Shown here: positions 1 through 10,441 of the stretch, one piece after another | How the letters are laid out: each line of letters opens with the position of its first letter | Position numbering within the stretch: the stretch's first letter is position 1 | From: Candidatus Methanomethylicaceae archaeon | GTDB taxonomy: Archaea; Thermoproteota; Methanomethylicia; Methanomethylicales; Methanomethylicaceae | DNA length: 51,075 bases | Direction of reading: 5' to 3' | NCBI GenBank assembly: GCA_025057955.1 | Contig: JANXER010000009.1 | Location: forward strand, 1 to 51,075 | Translations under genes and position numbers: made by a program | Notes under the pieces: generated by a model | Database searches by the model: none | What the model saw: only the letters and a program-made list of their open reading frames with translations | What the model was told of the DNA's origin: nothing

Positions 1-27
1 AAATAAGATTCTTTTTATAATTCGTAA

Positions 28-1101
28 ATGATGGTAGAAGGAATATGTATTAAAGTGGATAGAAAAAGAGGTGAAGAAGTAAGAAGAATCCTCACTGATA
101 GAAATCTCATAGATAATTCCAGGAAGATTATCTCAAAAGATGAATACATATTTATTCCAATTTTAAGAGAATTGAGTAAAGAAGAACTTGAACTTATAAA
201 TCCTGTGGAAGTAGTATTAATGGAATTACCTACATCAAAGAAAAGATATAGAAGTTTAATTGAGGCTTTGAATGGAGTACTTCAACCTCATCTATTAGCA
301 ATGCTTCCAAAATCCTTTGATATAGTTGGAGATATTGCCATTATAGAGGATCTGGAACCAGATCTCCTTCCTTATAAGGAAAAAATAGCTGAGGCATTGA
401 TGAAAGTACATTCGAATATTAAAACCGTCTTACTAAAAACAGGAAAGGTTGATGGAATATTTAGAATTCCTAAGTATGAATTCATAGGAGGAATAGAAAA
501 TTATGAGACTATTCATAGAGAATATGGAATTAGATTAAAGGTAAACTTATTCAAAGCATATTACTCCCCTCGACTAGCTACGGAGCACTTCAGAGTGGCT
601 TCACAAACAAAAGATGGAGAGATAGTAGTAGACATGTTTGCTGGCATAGGACCTTTCTCCATAATGATAGCCAATATGGTTAAAGCCAAGGTGTATGCCA
701 TAGATATAAATCCAAGCGCCATTGAGCTTCTGAAGGAAAACATAAGGATGAATAAGCTAAAGGGAGAAGTTATCCCACTTTATGGCGATGCTAGGAGCTT
801 TTCTAAAATTCTAAATGGAATGGCTGATAGAGTTATTATGAATTTGCCAGGAGAGGCCATAGCTTATTTGGATTGTGCAATTAATTTCTTAAAAAAAGAT
901 GGAGGAATTATTCACTTCTATAGTTTTTTAAAGGAAAATGAAAAAGAATCAATAGAAAAAATATTATCCTCCAAGCTGAATTCGTTAGTAGATTATTATA
1001 GGATTATAAATATTAGAGAGGTAAAGCAAGTAGCTCCAAGGGAGTGGCAATTAGCAATAGATTTTTTTGCTAAAGCAAAATCATTCTCATCTAATCAATA
1101 A
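28..1101 (+). CDS. trm5: tRNA (guanine37-N1)-methyltransferase Trm5 family
   Basis: ORF; class I SAM motif VVDMFAGIGPFSI, NLP motif, overall Trm5/TYW2 layout. Confidence 0.9.
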   Translation: MMVEGICIKVDRKRGEEVRRILTDRNLIDNSRKIISKDEYIFIPILRELSKEELELINPVEVVLMELPTSKKRYRSLIEALNGVLQPHLLAMLPKSFDIVGDIAIIEDLEPDLLPYKEKIAEALMKVHSNIKTVLLKTGKVDGIFRIPKYEFIGGIENYETIHREYGIRLKVNLFKAYYSPRLATEHFRVASQTKDGEIVVDMFAGIGPFSIMIANMVKAKVYAIDINPSAIELLKENIRMNKLKGEVIPLYGDARSFSKILNGMADRVIMNLPGEAIAYLDCAINFLKKDGGIIHFYSFLKENEKESIEKILSSKLNSLVDYYRIINIREVKQVAPREWQLAIDFFAKAKSFSSNQ

Positions 1102-1122
1102 AATTAATTTATAAATATATTT

Positions 1123-1542
1123 TTATTCTATAATTAATGTAAATCTAACTTTAGTATTTTTATTCTTTAAAACTTCAACTAATAATCTATTCAATTCTAT
1201 AGCTGCTTTATTTGCACCTATCATTAAAGTTCTTTTGCATATAAAGTTGGTTTTTCTAATAATCATATCATGCTCACTTTCAAAAGATAATTTAGGATGT
1301 CCCTTTCCCCATACTTCTTCAGAAATTCCTCCTGCCTCAATTATCAATCCTATTCTAGCTTTTTCATCCTTAGCTCTTTCCTTAAATTCCTCTGGAAGAT
1401 CTTTTAAAGCTAATTCAGATCGTGTAGCAATTATACAATCTCCCTTAGGGCTTTTAATATCATGCTTGGTTATTTCCATGGTTGTTCTATGAAGTGCACT
1501 TATGAGTGGATCACCCCAAGCATAGAATACAATTTTGAACAT
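1123..1542 (-). CDS. DUF371 family protein
   Basis: ORF trimmed to internal ATG (MFKIVFYAWGDPL...); RTTMEITKHDIKSPKGDCIIATRS resembles DUF371; the longer upstream ORF would overlap pcm. Confidence 0.7.
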   Translation of the reverse strand: MFKIVFYAWGDPLISALHRTTMEITKHDIKSPKGDCIIATRSELALKDLPEEFKERAKDEKARIGLIIEAGGISEEVWGKGHPKLSFESEHDMIIRKTNFICKRTLMIGANKAAIELNRLLVEVLKNKNTKVRFTLIIE

Positions 1543-1561
1543 AATATTTTTAATTATATGC

Positions 1562-2275
1562 ATGAAAATAAAAATTGTGAGAAAATCTTTTAACGAGAAA
1601 AGAGAGGAGCTAATAAAATATCTTATAGATAGAGGTATTTTAAATAAGCCAGAGGTAATAAGGGCCATGCTTAAGGTTCCAAGAGAGATGTTTGTCCCTG
1701 AGAGTTTCTTAGATCATGCTTATGATGATACTCCATTACCAACACTTAAAGGTCAAACCATATCCGCTCCACATATGGTAGCAATGATGTGTGAGCTCCT
1801 GGATTTGAAAATAGGTTATAAGGTTTTAGAGGTTGGAGCTGGGAGTGGATATCATGCTGCAGTATGTGCTGAAATAGTAGCTCCAAGTGATGAGTCAAGG
1901 GAAAAATGGGGGCATGTTTATACAATAGAGTTTTTTGAAGAACTTGTAGAGTTTGCAAGAAACAACCTAAAGAAGAGTGGTTATGATAATAGAGTAACCG
2001 TGATAAAGGGGGATGGAACCTTAGGATATCCTAATGCAGCTCCATATGATAGAATTTTGGTTACTGCAGCAGCTCCAAATGTTCCACCACCTTTAAAAGA
2101 ACAACTTAAGGATGGAGGGAAAATAGTAATTCCAATTGGAGAGGCATATTCTATTCAAGAGTTATTATTAATTGAAAAAATAGGAGATAAGTTCAAGGAA
2201 ATTAGATGTGGTGGTTGCATATTTGTTCCACTTTATGGAAAATATGGATGGCAAAAATTAGAACCATTTATCTAA
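1562..2275 (+). CDS. pcm: protein-L-isoaspartate O-methyltransferase
   Basis: Start moved to MKIKIVRKSF; motifs GQTISAPHMVAMMCELL and VLEVGAGSGYHAAV are diagnostic. Confidence 0.93.
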   Translation: MKIKIVRKSFNEKREELIKYLIDRGILNKPEVIRAMLKVPREMFVPESFLDHAYDDTPLPTLKGQTISAPHMVAMMCELLDLKIGYKVLEVGAGSGYHAAVCAEIVAPSDESREKWGHVYTIEFFEELVEFARNNLKKSGYDNRVTVIKGDGTLGYPNAAPYDRILVTAAAPNVPPPLKEQLKDGGKIVIPIGEAYSIQELLLIEKIGDKFKEIRCGGCIFVPLYGKYGWQKLEPFI

Positions 2276-3277
2276 GCTTGAGCTCTTAATTTTCTTCAGC
2301 TTTGCTAGAGCAGATTCTATTCTCTCAAGGGAAAAATCATGTTCATCACATAGTAATCGTTTAATTTTTTCCTCATTTATTTCGCTCCATGATAACTTAT
2401 AATCATAGGAAACTTTTGGATTTATGAAAATTTCTCTTATAGCATCTACATCTATTGAGAAATCGCTAGAAATCGCTCCACTATTTATAGCAGCCTTAAG
2501 TGAAGAATAGGTCTTTATTATTTTTAGGGCTCGCTTTGGACCAATTCCTTTGAATCCATTAGGATTGAAGTCAGTGCCTAGTAATATTGCTATATCTATT
2601 AACTGCTCCCTTGTTAGGCCAAGCTCCTTCAGAACCTTATCCAAGAATATTATTTCAGGTTCTATTTCTACATAGACTGGTTTATTAGGGAGCTTTCTTC
2701 TTCCGGATATAGTGAGGTTTCTTATAAGCCTTGGAGCACCAAAAAGTATAGAGTCATAATCTTGGCTCACTGTGGCCCATGCATCACCCCTTAAGGTCAT
2801 AGCTGCTGCTTGAGCTTCTCCTTCTGATGGTGCTTGAATCCAAGGCACACCAAGTGCTTCAAGTAATTTCTTCGCATCCTCAACCATTTCACTAGTAAGC
2901 TTGGCTGTGGCTTGAGCTGCTTTTCTAGCAGCCTCTAAATCACCACGTTCTATAGCTTCTCTATACTCTTCCTCAGCCTTCTCCTTAATTTCCATTCTCC
3001 TCTCTATTTCCTTCATTTTTAGCTCAGGAGGTTTTCCATCAAGTATATATACTGGTTTTAATCCCATTTCTAAAAAATTGACTGTTCTATAGAATAGCCC
3101 ACTCAAATGGCTGGTTATTCTTCCTCTCGAATCCATAAGAGGTGTGCCATCTGGTTGTCTTATTATGGATAGAAATTGATATAGAGCATTATATGCATCA
3201 ATAGCTAGAACCTTTCCTTTCAAAGATTCCAAAGTTATTTTTGTAGGAGTTATTAAGTCTCTAAGATTTACGCCCAT
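2258..3277 (-). CDS. fen: flap endonuclease 1 (FEN-1)
   Basis: MGVNLRDLI, APSEGEAQAAAM, XPG-N/XPG-I/H3TH layout; C-terminal PIP-box-like SSSLDKWF. Confidence 0.97.
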   Translation of the reverse strand: MGVNLRDLITPTKITLESLKGKVLAIDAYNALYQFLSIIRQPDGTPLMDSRGRITSHLSGLFYRTVNFLEMGLKPVYILDGKPPELKMKEIERRMEIKEKAEEEYREAIERGDLEAARKAAQATAKLTSEMVEDAKKLLEALGVPWIQAPSEGEAQAAAMTLRGDAWATVSQDYDSILFGAPRLIRNLTISGRRKLPNKPVYVEIEPEIIFLDKVLKELGLTREQLIDIAILLGTDFNPNGFKGIGPKRALKIIKTYSSLKAAINSGAISSDFSIDVDAIREIFINPKVSYDYKLSWSEINEEKIKRLLCDEHDFSLERIESALAKLKKIKSSSLDKWF

Positions 3278-3279
3278 AT

Positions 3280-3525
3280 CTAAGATTCCTTTCGCTTAAT
3301 CATAGTTATTAATTTTCCCTTTTTTAAAGAGGATACACTTATCTTTCCTGAAAGCTCCATCTTCATTAAAATTTTATTCAAAGTAGGAAGAGATATCTCC
3401 TTAACCATGCTCTTAAGCATTTCCAGCAATTCATCTTCCTTCAAGCTACCATCTTTTCTTCTTAATAAATCAAGTATTATTAAGTCTAAAGGTTCTGATC
3501 TCCAAATGGATTCCTCTTCAGCCAT
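3280..3525 (-). CDS. small winged-helix-like protein of unknown function
   Basis: 81 aa ORF directly upstream of fen; helix-rich with DNA-binding-like C-terminal half; fold inferred only. Confidence 0.5.
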   Translation of the reverse strand: MAEEESIWRSEPLDLIILDLLRRKDGSLKEDELLEMLKSMVKEISLPTLNKILMKMELSGKISVSSLKKGKLITMIKRKES

Positions 3526-3540
3526 TGAAAATCACTTCAT

Positions 3541-3568
3541 ATGAAGTTTATTAGATGAAGTTTATTAG
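3541..3568. repeat. perfect 14-bp tandem duplication
   Basis: (atgaagtttattag)x2 at the cdc48 stop codon. Confidence 0.97.
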
Positions 3569-5764
3569 AGGCTGCTTTCCAGATACTAATCGTTTGCTTC
3601 GCTCCTCCCAAGCTTTATAATATTTTATCATATCATCATTTATGGAAGGCTTCACTTTATTCATAGCTCTCTCAAAGTGACGCATATAAACCTCCATAGC
3701 CTCTGGATTCTCCCTTAGGGCCATTAGACCTGCTTCTCTGCATATTGCTTCAATGTCCGATCCAGCATATCCTTTCGTTATATTGGCAAGTTTTTCAAGA
3801 TCAACATCCTTTGCCAATGGCATATTTCTGGTATGAATTTTAAATATTTGTAATCTCGTTTGAGTATCTGGCTCAGGAACATAAACTAGTCTATCGAATC
3901 TTCCAGGTCTTAGAAGAGCTGGATCTATCATATCTGGTCTATTTGTTGCACCTATTACTACAACATTCTCTAAATCCATAATTCCATCCATCTCTGTTAG
4001 AAGTTGACTTATTACTCTCTCAGTAACCATGGAGTCGCCACCTCCAGCCCATCTTATTGGAGCTATGGAATCTATTTCATCAAAGAAGATTATTGATGGA
4101 GCTGCCATTCTAGCTCTTCTGAAAACTTCCCTTATGGCTTTTTCAGATTCTCCAACCCATTTACTGAATATTTCAGGACCCTTTACTGTTATGAAGTTTG
4201 CTTCACTTTCATTAGCAACTGCCTTGGCTAGTAGTGTTTTTCCACAGCCAGGAGGACCATAGAGAAGAATCCCCTTGGGAGGTTTTATGCCCAGTCTTTT
4301 GAATTTCTCAGGATATCTAAGCGGCCATTCTACACATTCCTTCAACTCTTGTTTAACTTCTTCAAGTCCTCCTATATCTTCCCATTTAACCGTTGGTATT
4401 TCCACATATATTTCTCTAAGCTCTGTAGGAGTAATTTCCTTGTAAGCTGCTTCAAAGTCCTCCATTCTAACTTCAAGCTTTTCTAAAAGCTCAGGGGGTA
4501 TTTTATCTTGATGTATATCAATTTCCGGAAGGTATCTTCTAAGGGCCTTCATAGCAGCCTCTCTACATAAAGCAGCTATATCAGCTCCAACAAAACCATG
4601 AGTTATATTAGCTATTTTCTTTAGATCAACATCCTTTGCCAATGGCATATTTCTGGTATGAATTTGAAGAATTTCAAGCCTCTCATTAGCAGAGGGTACA
4701 CCAATTTCTATCTCTCTATCAAACCTTCCAGGTCTTCTCAAAGCGGGATCCAATGCATTTGGTCTATTAGTAGCTCCTATTACAATAACATCTCCTCTAG
4801 CCTCTAAACCATCCATTAATGCTAGAAGTTGAGCTACAACCCTTTTCTCAACCTCTCCAGTAACCTCCTCTCTCTTTGGAGCTATAGCATCAATTTCATC
4901 TATAAATATAATGGCTGGAGCATGTTGCTTAGCTTCCTCAAAATGCTCTCTAAGCTTTTGCTCAGATTCTCCATAGAATTTACTCATAATTTCAGGTCCA
5001 TTTATGGCTATGAAATAGGCATCGGTTTCATTAGCAACTGCCTTGGCTAGTAGTGTTTTTCCACAGCCAGGAGGACCATAGAGAAGAACTCCCTTTGGTG
5101 GATCTATTCCAAGCCTCTTGAAGAGTTCAGGATGTCTAAGCGGAAGCTCAACCATTTCTCTTATCTTTCTTATGGCTTCCTTAAGACCTCCTATATCTTC
5201 ATAAGTAACCCTTGGGACTCTTGAAATCTCAGTAGGCTTTTCAAGTATAGTCAAGCTTGTATCATCAGTTACAAGAACAATACCAGGAGGCTTTGTAGAA
5301 ACAACAATGAAAGGAATAGCTTGACCAAGAACAGGTATTAATACTTGATCTCCTTCCACAAGTGGAGTATCGGCCAATCTTCTCTTCACAAAATTAATGA
5401 ATCCAGGATCAACAGTTATGGTAAAAGATACTGGTGCTAGCTTAACCATATTTGCAGGCTTTACCTCTGCTTTTCTAACTATTACCTTTTCTCCTATTCC
5501 TATATTGGCATTTTTTCTAATTAATCCATCCATTCTTATTATGTCCATTCCTTGATCCTCAGTATAAGCTGGCCAAACTATGGCTGCAGTTTTTCTTTTA
5601 CCCTCTATTTCAACAATATCACCAACATTTACTCCTAAAGTTTTCATGGCATTAGCATCTATTCTAACTTTTCCTCTACCAACATCCCTTTGCTTGGATT
5701 CCGCTACTCTAAGCACAAGCTCTCGCTTCTCCGGCTGTTCTCTTTCCAAACTATTTACCTCCAT
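3551..5764 (-). CDS. cdc48: CDC48/VCP-type AAA ATPase
   Basis: Two AAA modules ([17 protein letters not shown] twice), Cdc48 N domain; start placed at [10 protein letters not shown]. Confidence 0.97.
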   Translation of the reverse strand: MEVNSLEREQPEKRELVLRVAESKQRDVGRGKVRIDANAMKTLGVNVGDIVEIEGKRKTAAIVWPAYTEDQGMDIIRMDGLIRKNANIGIGEKVIVRKAEVKPANMVKLAPVSFTITVDPGFINFVKRRLADTPLVEGDQVLIPVLGQAIPFIVVSTKPPGIVLVTDDTSLTILEKPTEISRVPRVTYEDIGGLKEAIRKIREMVELPLRHPELFKRLGIDPPKGVLLYGPPGCGKTLLAKAVANETDAYFIAINGPEIMSKFYGESEQKLREHFEEAKQHAPAIIFIDEIDAIAPKREEVTGEVEKRVVAQLLALMDGLEARGDVIVIGATNRPNALDPALRRPGRFDREIEIGVPSANERLEILQIHTRNMPLAKDVDLKKIANITHGFVGADIAALCREAAMKALRRYLPEIDIHQDKIPPELLEKLEVRMEDFEAAYKEITPTELREIYVEIPTVKWEDIGGLEEVKQELKECVEWPLRYPEKFKRLGIKPPKGILLYGPPGCGKTLLAKAVANESEANFITVKGPEIFSKWVGESEKAIREVFRRARMAAPSIIFFDEIDSIAPIRWAGGGDSMVTERVISQLLTEMDGIMDLENVVVIGATNRPDMIDPALLRPGRFDRLVYVPEPDTQTRLQIFKIHTRNMPLAKDVDLEKLANITKGYAGSDIEAICREAGLMALRENPEAMEVYMRHFERAMNKVKPSINDDMIKYYKAWEERSKRLVSGKQPLINFI

Positions 5765-5821
5765 AGAATTCCAAAAGTTTATCAATAATTAATAAAGAGA
5801 TTATGAAAATAAAAATTACTA

Positions 5822-6139
5822 TCATCCCGGTAATGTTTGAACAATCTCCACGTCTACTTGCCCAACTCCCTTGACCTTGCTAAAAGCCTCTTCTAGAGGT
5901 TGTGTACCCCCTTCAAAGAAGGGCGGCATTACAATGAAAACTCTAAGTACTTTTATTCCAAAAGCAAGCTCTTCCTCAGTTATTTTATGAATATAGAGAT
6001 TCTCATTTCCCTTTGGGATTGCTTCTCTAATTCCTCTCTTAAGAGATTCTAAATCCACTTGATCATCCTCTGGTAGTATTCTAAATATTGCTAGAACATT
6101 ATTTGGCAAATTAATCACCTCAAGGTCCCATAAATCCAC
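5822..6139 (-). CDS. ef1b: translation elongation factor aEF-1 beta
   Basis: MPPFFEGGTQPLEEAFSKVKGVGQVDVE typical of the aEF-1beta C-terminal domain. Confidence 0.85.
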   Translation of the reverse strand: MDLWDLEVINLPNNVLAIFRILPEDDQVDLESLKRGIREAIPKGNENLYIHKITEEELAFGIKVLRVFIVMPPFFEGGTQPLEEAFSKVKGVGQVDVEIVQTLPG

Positions 6140-6308
6140 ACTTAGGACATTTATAAGGATTTACTAATTCCCTACACTTTTCACATCTCCAAAAGCTTAT
6201 TTCTCCACAATTAGGACAGGGCATTTTTACGCCTTTCTCCCCAGGTATTATTGGTCTATTACAAGATATGCATATGGGTAATTCTATAGCTCCCATTTCT
6301 TTCACCAA
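6120..6308 (-). CDS. small zinc-ribbon protein (DUF1610/HVO_2753-like)
   Basis: CxxC pairs CISC, CPNC, CEKC, CPKC; located upstream of aEF-1beta. Confidence 0.75.
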   Translation of the reverse strand: MVKEMGAIELPICISCNRPIIPGEKGVKMPCPNCGEISFWRCEKCRELVNPYKCPKCGFMGP

Positions 6309-6317
6309 GTTTTATGC

Positions 6318-7403
6318 TTAAAGGAATTTCTCCAATATATAAGCTTTTAATGATCTCAAAAATGGAACTAGTGTAGATATTGCAACTTTGGAAGTAGCAA
6401 CTCTAAGAATGGCAGATCCTTGAAAATCCATATCATAGGAGGTTAGCTCTTCAAATAGGCCAGAATTATTAATTTCCTCCAATACTCTCTCCAGCTCCTT
6501 ATAATTCATATTCCTAAAAATTCTAGCAGCTAGTAGCATTCTTCTAAATTCCTTTAAATAAATTCTTTTCCACTCTCTATCAAAATCAGATAGTTTTCCC
6601 AGCGCAGCCATTTTTCCAGCCATTTTCGCAATAAGACAACCAAAGACTATACCCCCTCCAGTCGTAGGTTTAGTAAAACCACCAGCATCTCCAATTGAAA
6701 CTACTTTTTCTTTGAAAGCCTTATTTACAGGTCCTCCTATTACAACCTTTCCCCAAAGTGTTCTCAAGATCTTGGCTTTAAATCTCTTCTCTATAAAATT
6801 CATGAGAAGCCTCTTTGGATTTTCCTCAGAAGCAAGTCCCACTCTAACATGGTCATATCTAGGAACAAGCCAAGCAAAAAACCCAGGAGCTATACTTCCA
6901 GTATATATTTCAACAGCATCCCTCTCAAAATCGCTTAGTTCTAAATCAAACTGAATTGCAGGTAAGGATTTTGGAATTTCTAATCCAAATCTCCTACAAA
7001 TCCTTGCTTTAACACCTTCGGCATTTATCATTATATCATATTTGAGGGAGGGATTATATGGAGTATTAGTAATTATTTTCACACCAGCTCTTTCAGCCAT
7101 TTCCATAAGCTTCAAATCCAGTTTCCCTCTATCCACCACTACAGCCTTATATTCCCTAAGGGATATTTCATATTCTCTACCCATTGGAGAGAATATTCTA
7201 ACCTTTCTTATCCTATTTATAACCACATCTTCATAATTAGGTAAAATATTTCTTAAGCCACTTATACTAATTAAGCCTGCACAATGATCGGGTTTACCTA
7301 TTTCACGATCTTCCTCAATTAAAGTTACTTTTGCACCAATGAGGGCTGCTTCTCTAGCAGCAGTTAAGCCAGAGGGCCCTCCACCTACAACCAATATCTC
7401 CAT
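6318..7403 (-). CDS. geranylgeranyl reductase family FAD-dependent oxidoreductase
   Basis: N-terminal GGGPSGLTAAREAALIGAKVTLIEE Rossmann motif; GDAGGFTKPTTGGGI. Confidence 0.9.
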   Translation of the reverse strand: MEILVVGGGPSGLTAAREAALIGAKVTLIEEDREIGKPDHCAGLISISGLRNILPNYEDVVINRIRKVRIFSPMGREYEISLREYKAVVVDRGKLDLKLMEMAERAGVKIITNTPYNPSLKYDIMINAEGVKARICRRFGLEIPKSLPAIQFDLELSDFERDAVEIYTGSIAPGFFAWLVPRYDHVRVGLASEENPKRLLMNFIEKRFKAKILRTLWGKVVIGGPVNKAFKEKVVSIGDAGGFTKPTTGGGIVFGCLIAKMAGKMAALGKLSDFDREWKRIYLKEFRRMLLAARIFRNMNYKELERVLEEINNSGLFEELTSYDMDFQGSAILRVATSKVAISTLVPFLRSLKAYILEKFL

Positions 7404-7450
7404 TAATCATCCAAAATAAATTTCTACTAGCATTACTTTAAAACCTTATT

Positions 7451-7804
7451 ATGAAATATAAGCAAGTTGTCATAGTGAGAAATGATATCAAAATGGGTAA
7501 GGGAAAGATAGCAGCTCAAGTTGCTCATGCAGCTCTAGCTTCATATATGGAGGCCATTAAAAGAAGGCCGAATTGGGTGGAAGAATGGTTAATGGAGGGA
7601 CAAAGAAAGATTATACTTAAAATAAATTCTCTAGAAGAATTGTTAGAAATAAAGAAGAGAGTTGAAAAAGAGGGATTTCCAAATTCATTAATAACAGATG
7701 CTGGTCTTACTGAGCTAGAACCTGGAACTATAACTTGTTTAGGAATAGGGCCTGCTCCTTCAGAGGAATTGGATAAAATTATTGGACATCTTAAATTATT
7801 GTGA
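7451..7804 (+). CDS. pth2: peptidyl-tRNA hydrolase Pth2
   Basis: YKQVVIVRNDIKMGKGKIAAQVAHAAL, GLTELEPGTITCLGIGPAP. Confidence 0.96.
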   Translation: MKYKQVVIVRNDIKMGKGKIAAQVAHAALASYMEAIKRRPNWVEEWLMEGQRKIILKINSLEELLEIKKRVEKEGFPNSLITDAGLTELEPGTITCLGIGPAPSEELDKIIGHLKLL

Positions 7805-7826
7805 TATTTTAAATTATTGTGGTACT
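7791..7826. repeat. imperfect 18-bp tandem duplication
   Basis: ttaaattattgtgatatt / ttaaattattgtggtact across the pth2 stop and truD start. Confidence 0.9.
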
Positions 7827-7827
7827 T

Positions 7828-9114
7828 ATGAGGCCAATTCCTACAAAATCCTTAATGGAATCCTCTTTTGGAATGTTCTATTATTCAACTCCCAATGAAG
7901 GAATAGGAGGTAAAATAAGAACTTCTCCTGAAGATTTCATTGTTGAGGAAATTACTCCAGAGGGAATTATTGTAAATGAAGATCTAAAAGCATTAGATAG
8001 AGGGCATGGTAAAGTAACCCTTGCAGTACTGAAAAAAATTTCCAAACCATTACTTCCCATTATATCTATGCTCGAGAAAAAACTGGGTGGGAGAATACGC
8101 TTCGCTGGAATAAAGGATAGAAGAGCAGTAACATATCAATTAGTTTCAATCAATAGGCCATTTGAGGGAAGATTGAAGATTGGTAGCATAGAGCTATGGA
8201 GCGTTGGAAGATCTATGTGGGAAATCTATCCTGGTGAGCTCAGTGGAAATAGATTTACTATTACAATTAGAAATCTTGAAAATTTTCCTGAAGAATTAAG
8301 CATAAAATGGTTTCCAAATTATTTTGGTCATCAAAGATTTGGAATTTCTCGCCCAAACACTCATAAAATAGGAAAAATGCTAATAAAGAGAGATTTTGAA
8401 GGAGCAATAAAAGAATTTTTAGCAGAATTATATGAAGGAGATCCTCATATTAATGTTAGGAAAAAATTGAGAGATACATGGGATTTGAAAGGGGCACTTT
8501 CATATTTTTCTGATGAACTTATCTATGAAAAGAAAGTAATAAATGCGCTAATTCATGGTTCAAGTGCAGAAGGAGCCCTTTATAAACTTTCGAAACAATT
8601 GCTTCGTTTATTTATTGAGGCTTATCAATCATACATTTTTAATTTAGCGCTATCTGAGAGGTGGAAAAGATTTGGATTATTTAATATAAAAATTGGAGAC
8701 TATATAGCTATGCTGAATTCTCATAGAAATCCCTCTAAACCAATTGAAATTGTGAAAGAGAACTTAGTCAAAATGCAAAAATTGGTGGAACAAGGAAGAG
8801 CTGTACTTTTAATGCCTATTCCAGGATCAAACATAAAATTCAAGGGAATAAATGAAGAGATATATTCAAAAATACTTTATAATGAAGGAATTGAGCCAAA
8901 GGATTTCTCAATATTTGAAATTTCACTTAGGGGCACATTTAGACCTGCGGTATTTTATCCAATGAGCTTTGAATTAATGGAGATATCAAAGGATGAAAAA
9001 TTTGAGGGAAAGATTAAGGCTATTATAAGATTCTCACTTCCAAGAGGAACGTATGCTACCATTCTATTGAGAGAACTAATGAAGCCCGAAGATCCAAAAA
9101 AGACAGGATTCTAA
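7828..9114 (+). CDS. truD: tRNA pseudouridine(13) synthase TruD
   Basis: RFAGIKDRRAVTYQ, NYFGHQRFG motifs; start moved to the internal ATG. Confidence 0.95.
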   Translation: MRPIPTKSLMESSFGMFYYSTPNEGIGGKIRTSPEDFIVEEITPEGIIVNEDLKALDRGHGKVTLAVLKKISKPLLPIISMLEKKLGGRIRFAGIKDRRAVTYQLVSINRPFEGRLKIGSIELWSVGRSMWEIYPGELSGNRFTITIRNLENFPEELSIKWFPNYFGHQRFGISRPNTHKIGKMLIKRDFEGAIKEFLAELYEGDPHINVRKKLRDTWDLKGALSYFSDELIYEKKVINALIHGSSAEGALYKLSKQLLRLFIEAYQSYIFNLALSERWKRFGLFNIKIGDYIAMLNSHRNPSKPIEIVKENLVKMQKLVEQGRAVLLMPIPGSNIKFKGINEEIYSKILYNEGIEPKDFSIFEISLRGTFRPAVFYPMSFELMEISKDEKFEGKIKAIIRFSLPRGTYATILLRELMKPEDPKKTGF

Positions 9115-10427
9115 GGAAGTAAACGCTCTGGTGTTCTTGGAAATAGGGTAGCTTCTCTTATATTACTGAGATTTAGTAGCTGCATAGTGAATCGTTCTAT
9201 TCCAAGATTGAATCCACCATGAGGGGGGGCACCATATTTAAAGAATTCTGTAAACCATTGAAGTCCAATTAAGCTCATGCCTTTCTCCTTTATTTGCTCC
9301 ACAATTTTCTCATATCTATGTTCTCTCTGTCCACCTGAGCTTAATTCCAATCCTTTATATATTAAATCAATACTTCTCGCCCATTGCGGATCTTCATCCA
9401 CTTTCATTACATAGAAGGGTTTAATCTTGAAGGGAAATCTATTTACAAAAAAGAAATCTGATTTATATTTCTCCTTAACATATTTTGCAAGTATTACTTC
9501 AGACTCTCTATCATAATCTTCACCAAAAGGAATCTTCTTTCCAAATTCTTCCAATATTTCATATATTTTTGGAAATCTCAATTCTGGAAAAGGCGTACTT
9601 GGAATTTCTATATTTACTTCAAGAATTTCCAATTCTTCACTACATTCTTCTTTTACTTTTAACATAGCCCTTGTTACCAGATTTTCTTCTATTCTCATAA
9701 TATCTTGTTCATCATTAATGAAGCCCATTTCCACAGCGCACCCTCTGTGTTCACACAAATGCCTTGGTGTATGGCTTGGTTCAGCTCTCCAGCTTGGACC
9801 GAGATCATATATTTTATCCATTCCACTTATAACAACAAGCTGCCTATGAAGTTGAGGATCCTGTCTTAAAAAAGCAGTTTTATTGAAATAAACCACAGGG
9901 AATACTTCAGCGCCTCCCTCAGAAGCAGCGCCTATTAAACAAGGAGTAAATACTTTTTGAAATCCTTTCTCCCTTAGATAATCTTCAAAACCTTCCACAA
10001 TCTTCGATTGAATTTTGAATACTGCTAGAACCTCAGGCCTTCTAAGATCGAGAACTCTATAATCCAATCTTGTATCTAAACCTATATCAGTCTTACTTGA
10101 AATTGAAATTGGAAGGGGGGAGATGGGCCTACTTATTATTTCTATTTCATTAGGAATTAACTCTCTACCTTTTGGTGCAATTCTATTTGCCTTTACTATA
10201 CCCTTCACAGCAATTACATACTCCTCCCTTAGCTCATCAGCAATATTCATTAATTCTTGTGGAATAACCCCTCTTTTTGCAGTAATCTGCAATAAGCCCT
10301 CTCTATCTCTTAGAATTATGAATTTTACCCCTCCTAAATCTCTCACTCTATGAACCCATCCAGCTACAACTACCTCCTTACCCTCATCCTCAGGCCTAAT
10401 TTGTGATGTATAATGTGTTCGAAGCAT
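9111..10427 (-). CDS. aspS: aspartyl-tRNA synthetase
   Basis: OB fold plus class II core; FKYGAPPHGGFNLGIERFTMQLL. Confidence 0.97.
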   Translation of the reverse strand: MLRTHYTSQIRPEDEGKEVVVAGWVHRVRDLGGVKFIILRDREGLLQITAKRGVIPQELMNIADELREEYVIAVKGIVKANRIAPKGRELIPNEIEIISRPISPLPISISSKTDIGLDTRLDYRVLDLRRPEVLAVFKIQSKIVEGFEDYLREKGFQKVFTPCLIGAASEGGAEVFPVVYFNKTAFLRQDPQLHRQLVVISGMDKIYDLGPSWRAEPSHTPRHLCEHRGCAVEMGFINDEQDIMRIEENLVTRAMLKVKEECSEELEILEVNIEIPSTPFPELRFPKIYEILEEFGKKIPFGEDYDRESEVILAKYVKEKYKSDFFFVNRFPFKIKPFYVMKVDEDPQWARSIDLIYKGLELSSGGQREHRYEKIVEQIKEKGMSLIGLQWFTEFFKYGAPPHGGFNLGIERFTMQLLNLSNIREATLFPRTPERLLP

Positions 10428-10441
10428 ATTCTAATCCTCTA

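Noticed and set aside
561-743. Antisense ORF inside trm5
   Set aside because: Shadow ORF of a strongly coding gene; no recognisable domain.
1235-1492. Plus-strand ORF opposite DUF371
   Set aside because: Shadow ORF; the minus-strand frame carries the family signature.
4029-5050. Plus-strand ORFs opposite cdc48
   Set aside because: Antisense shadows of the AAA modules; low-complexity translations.
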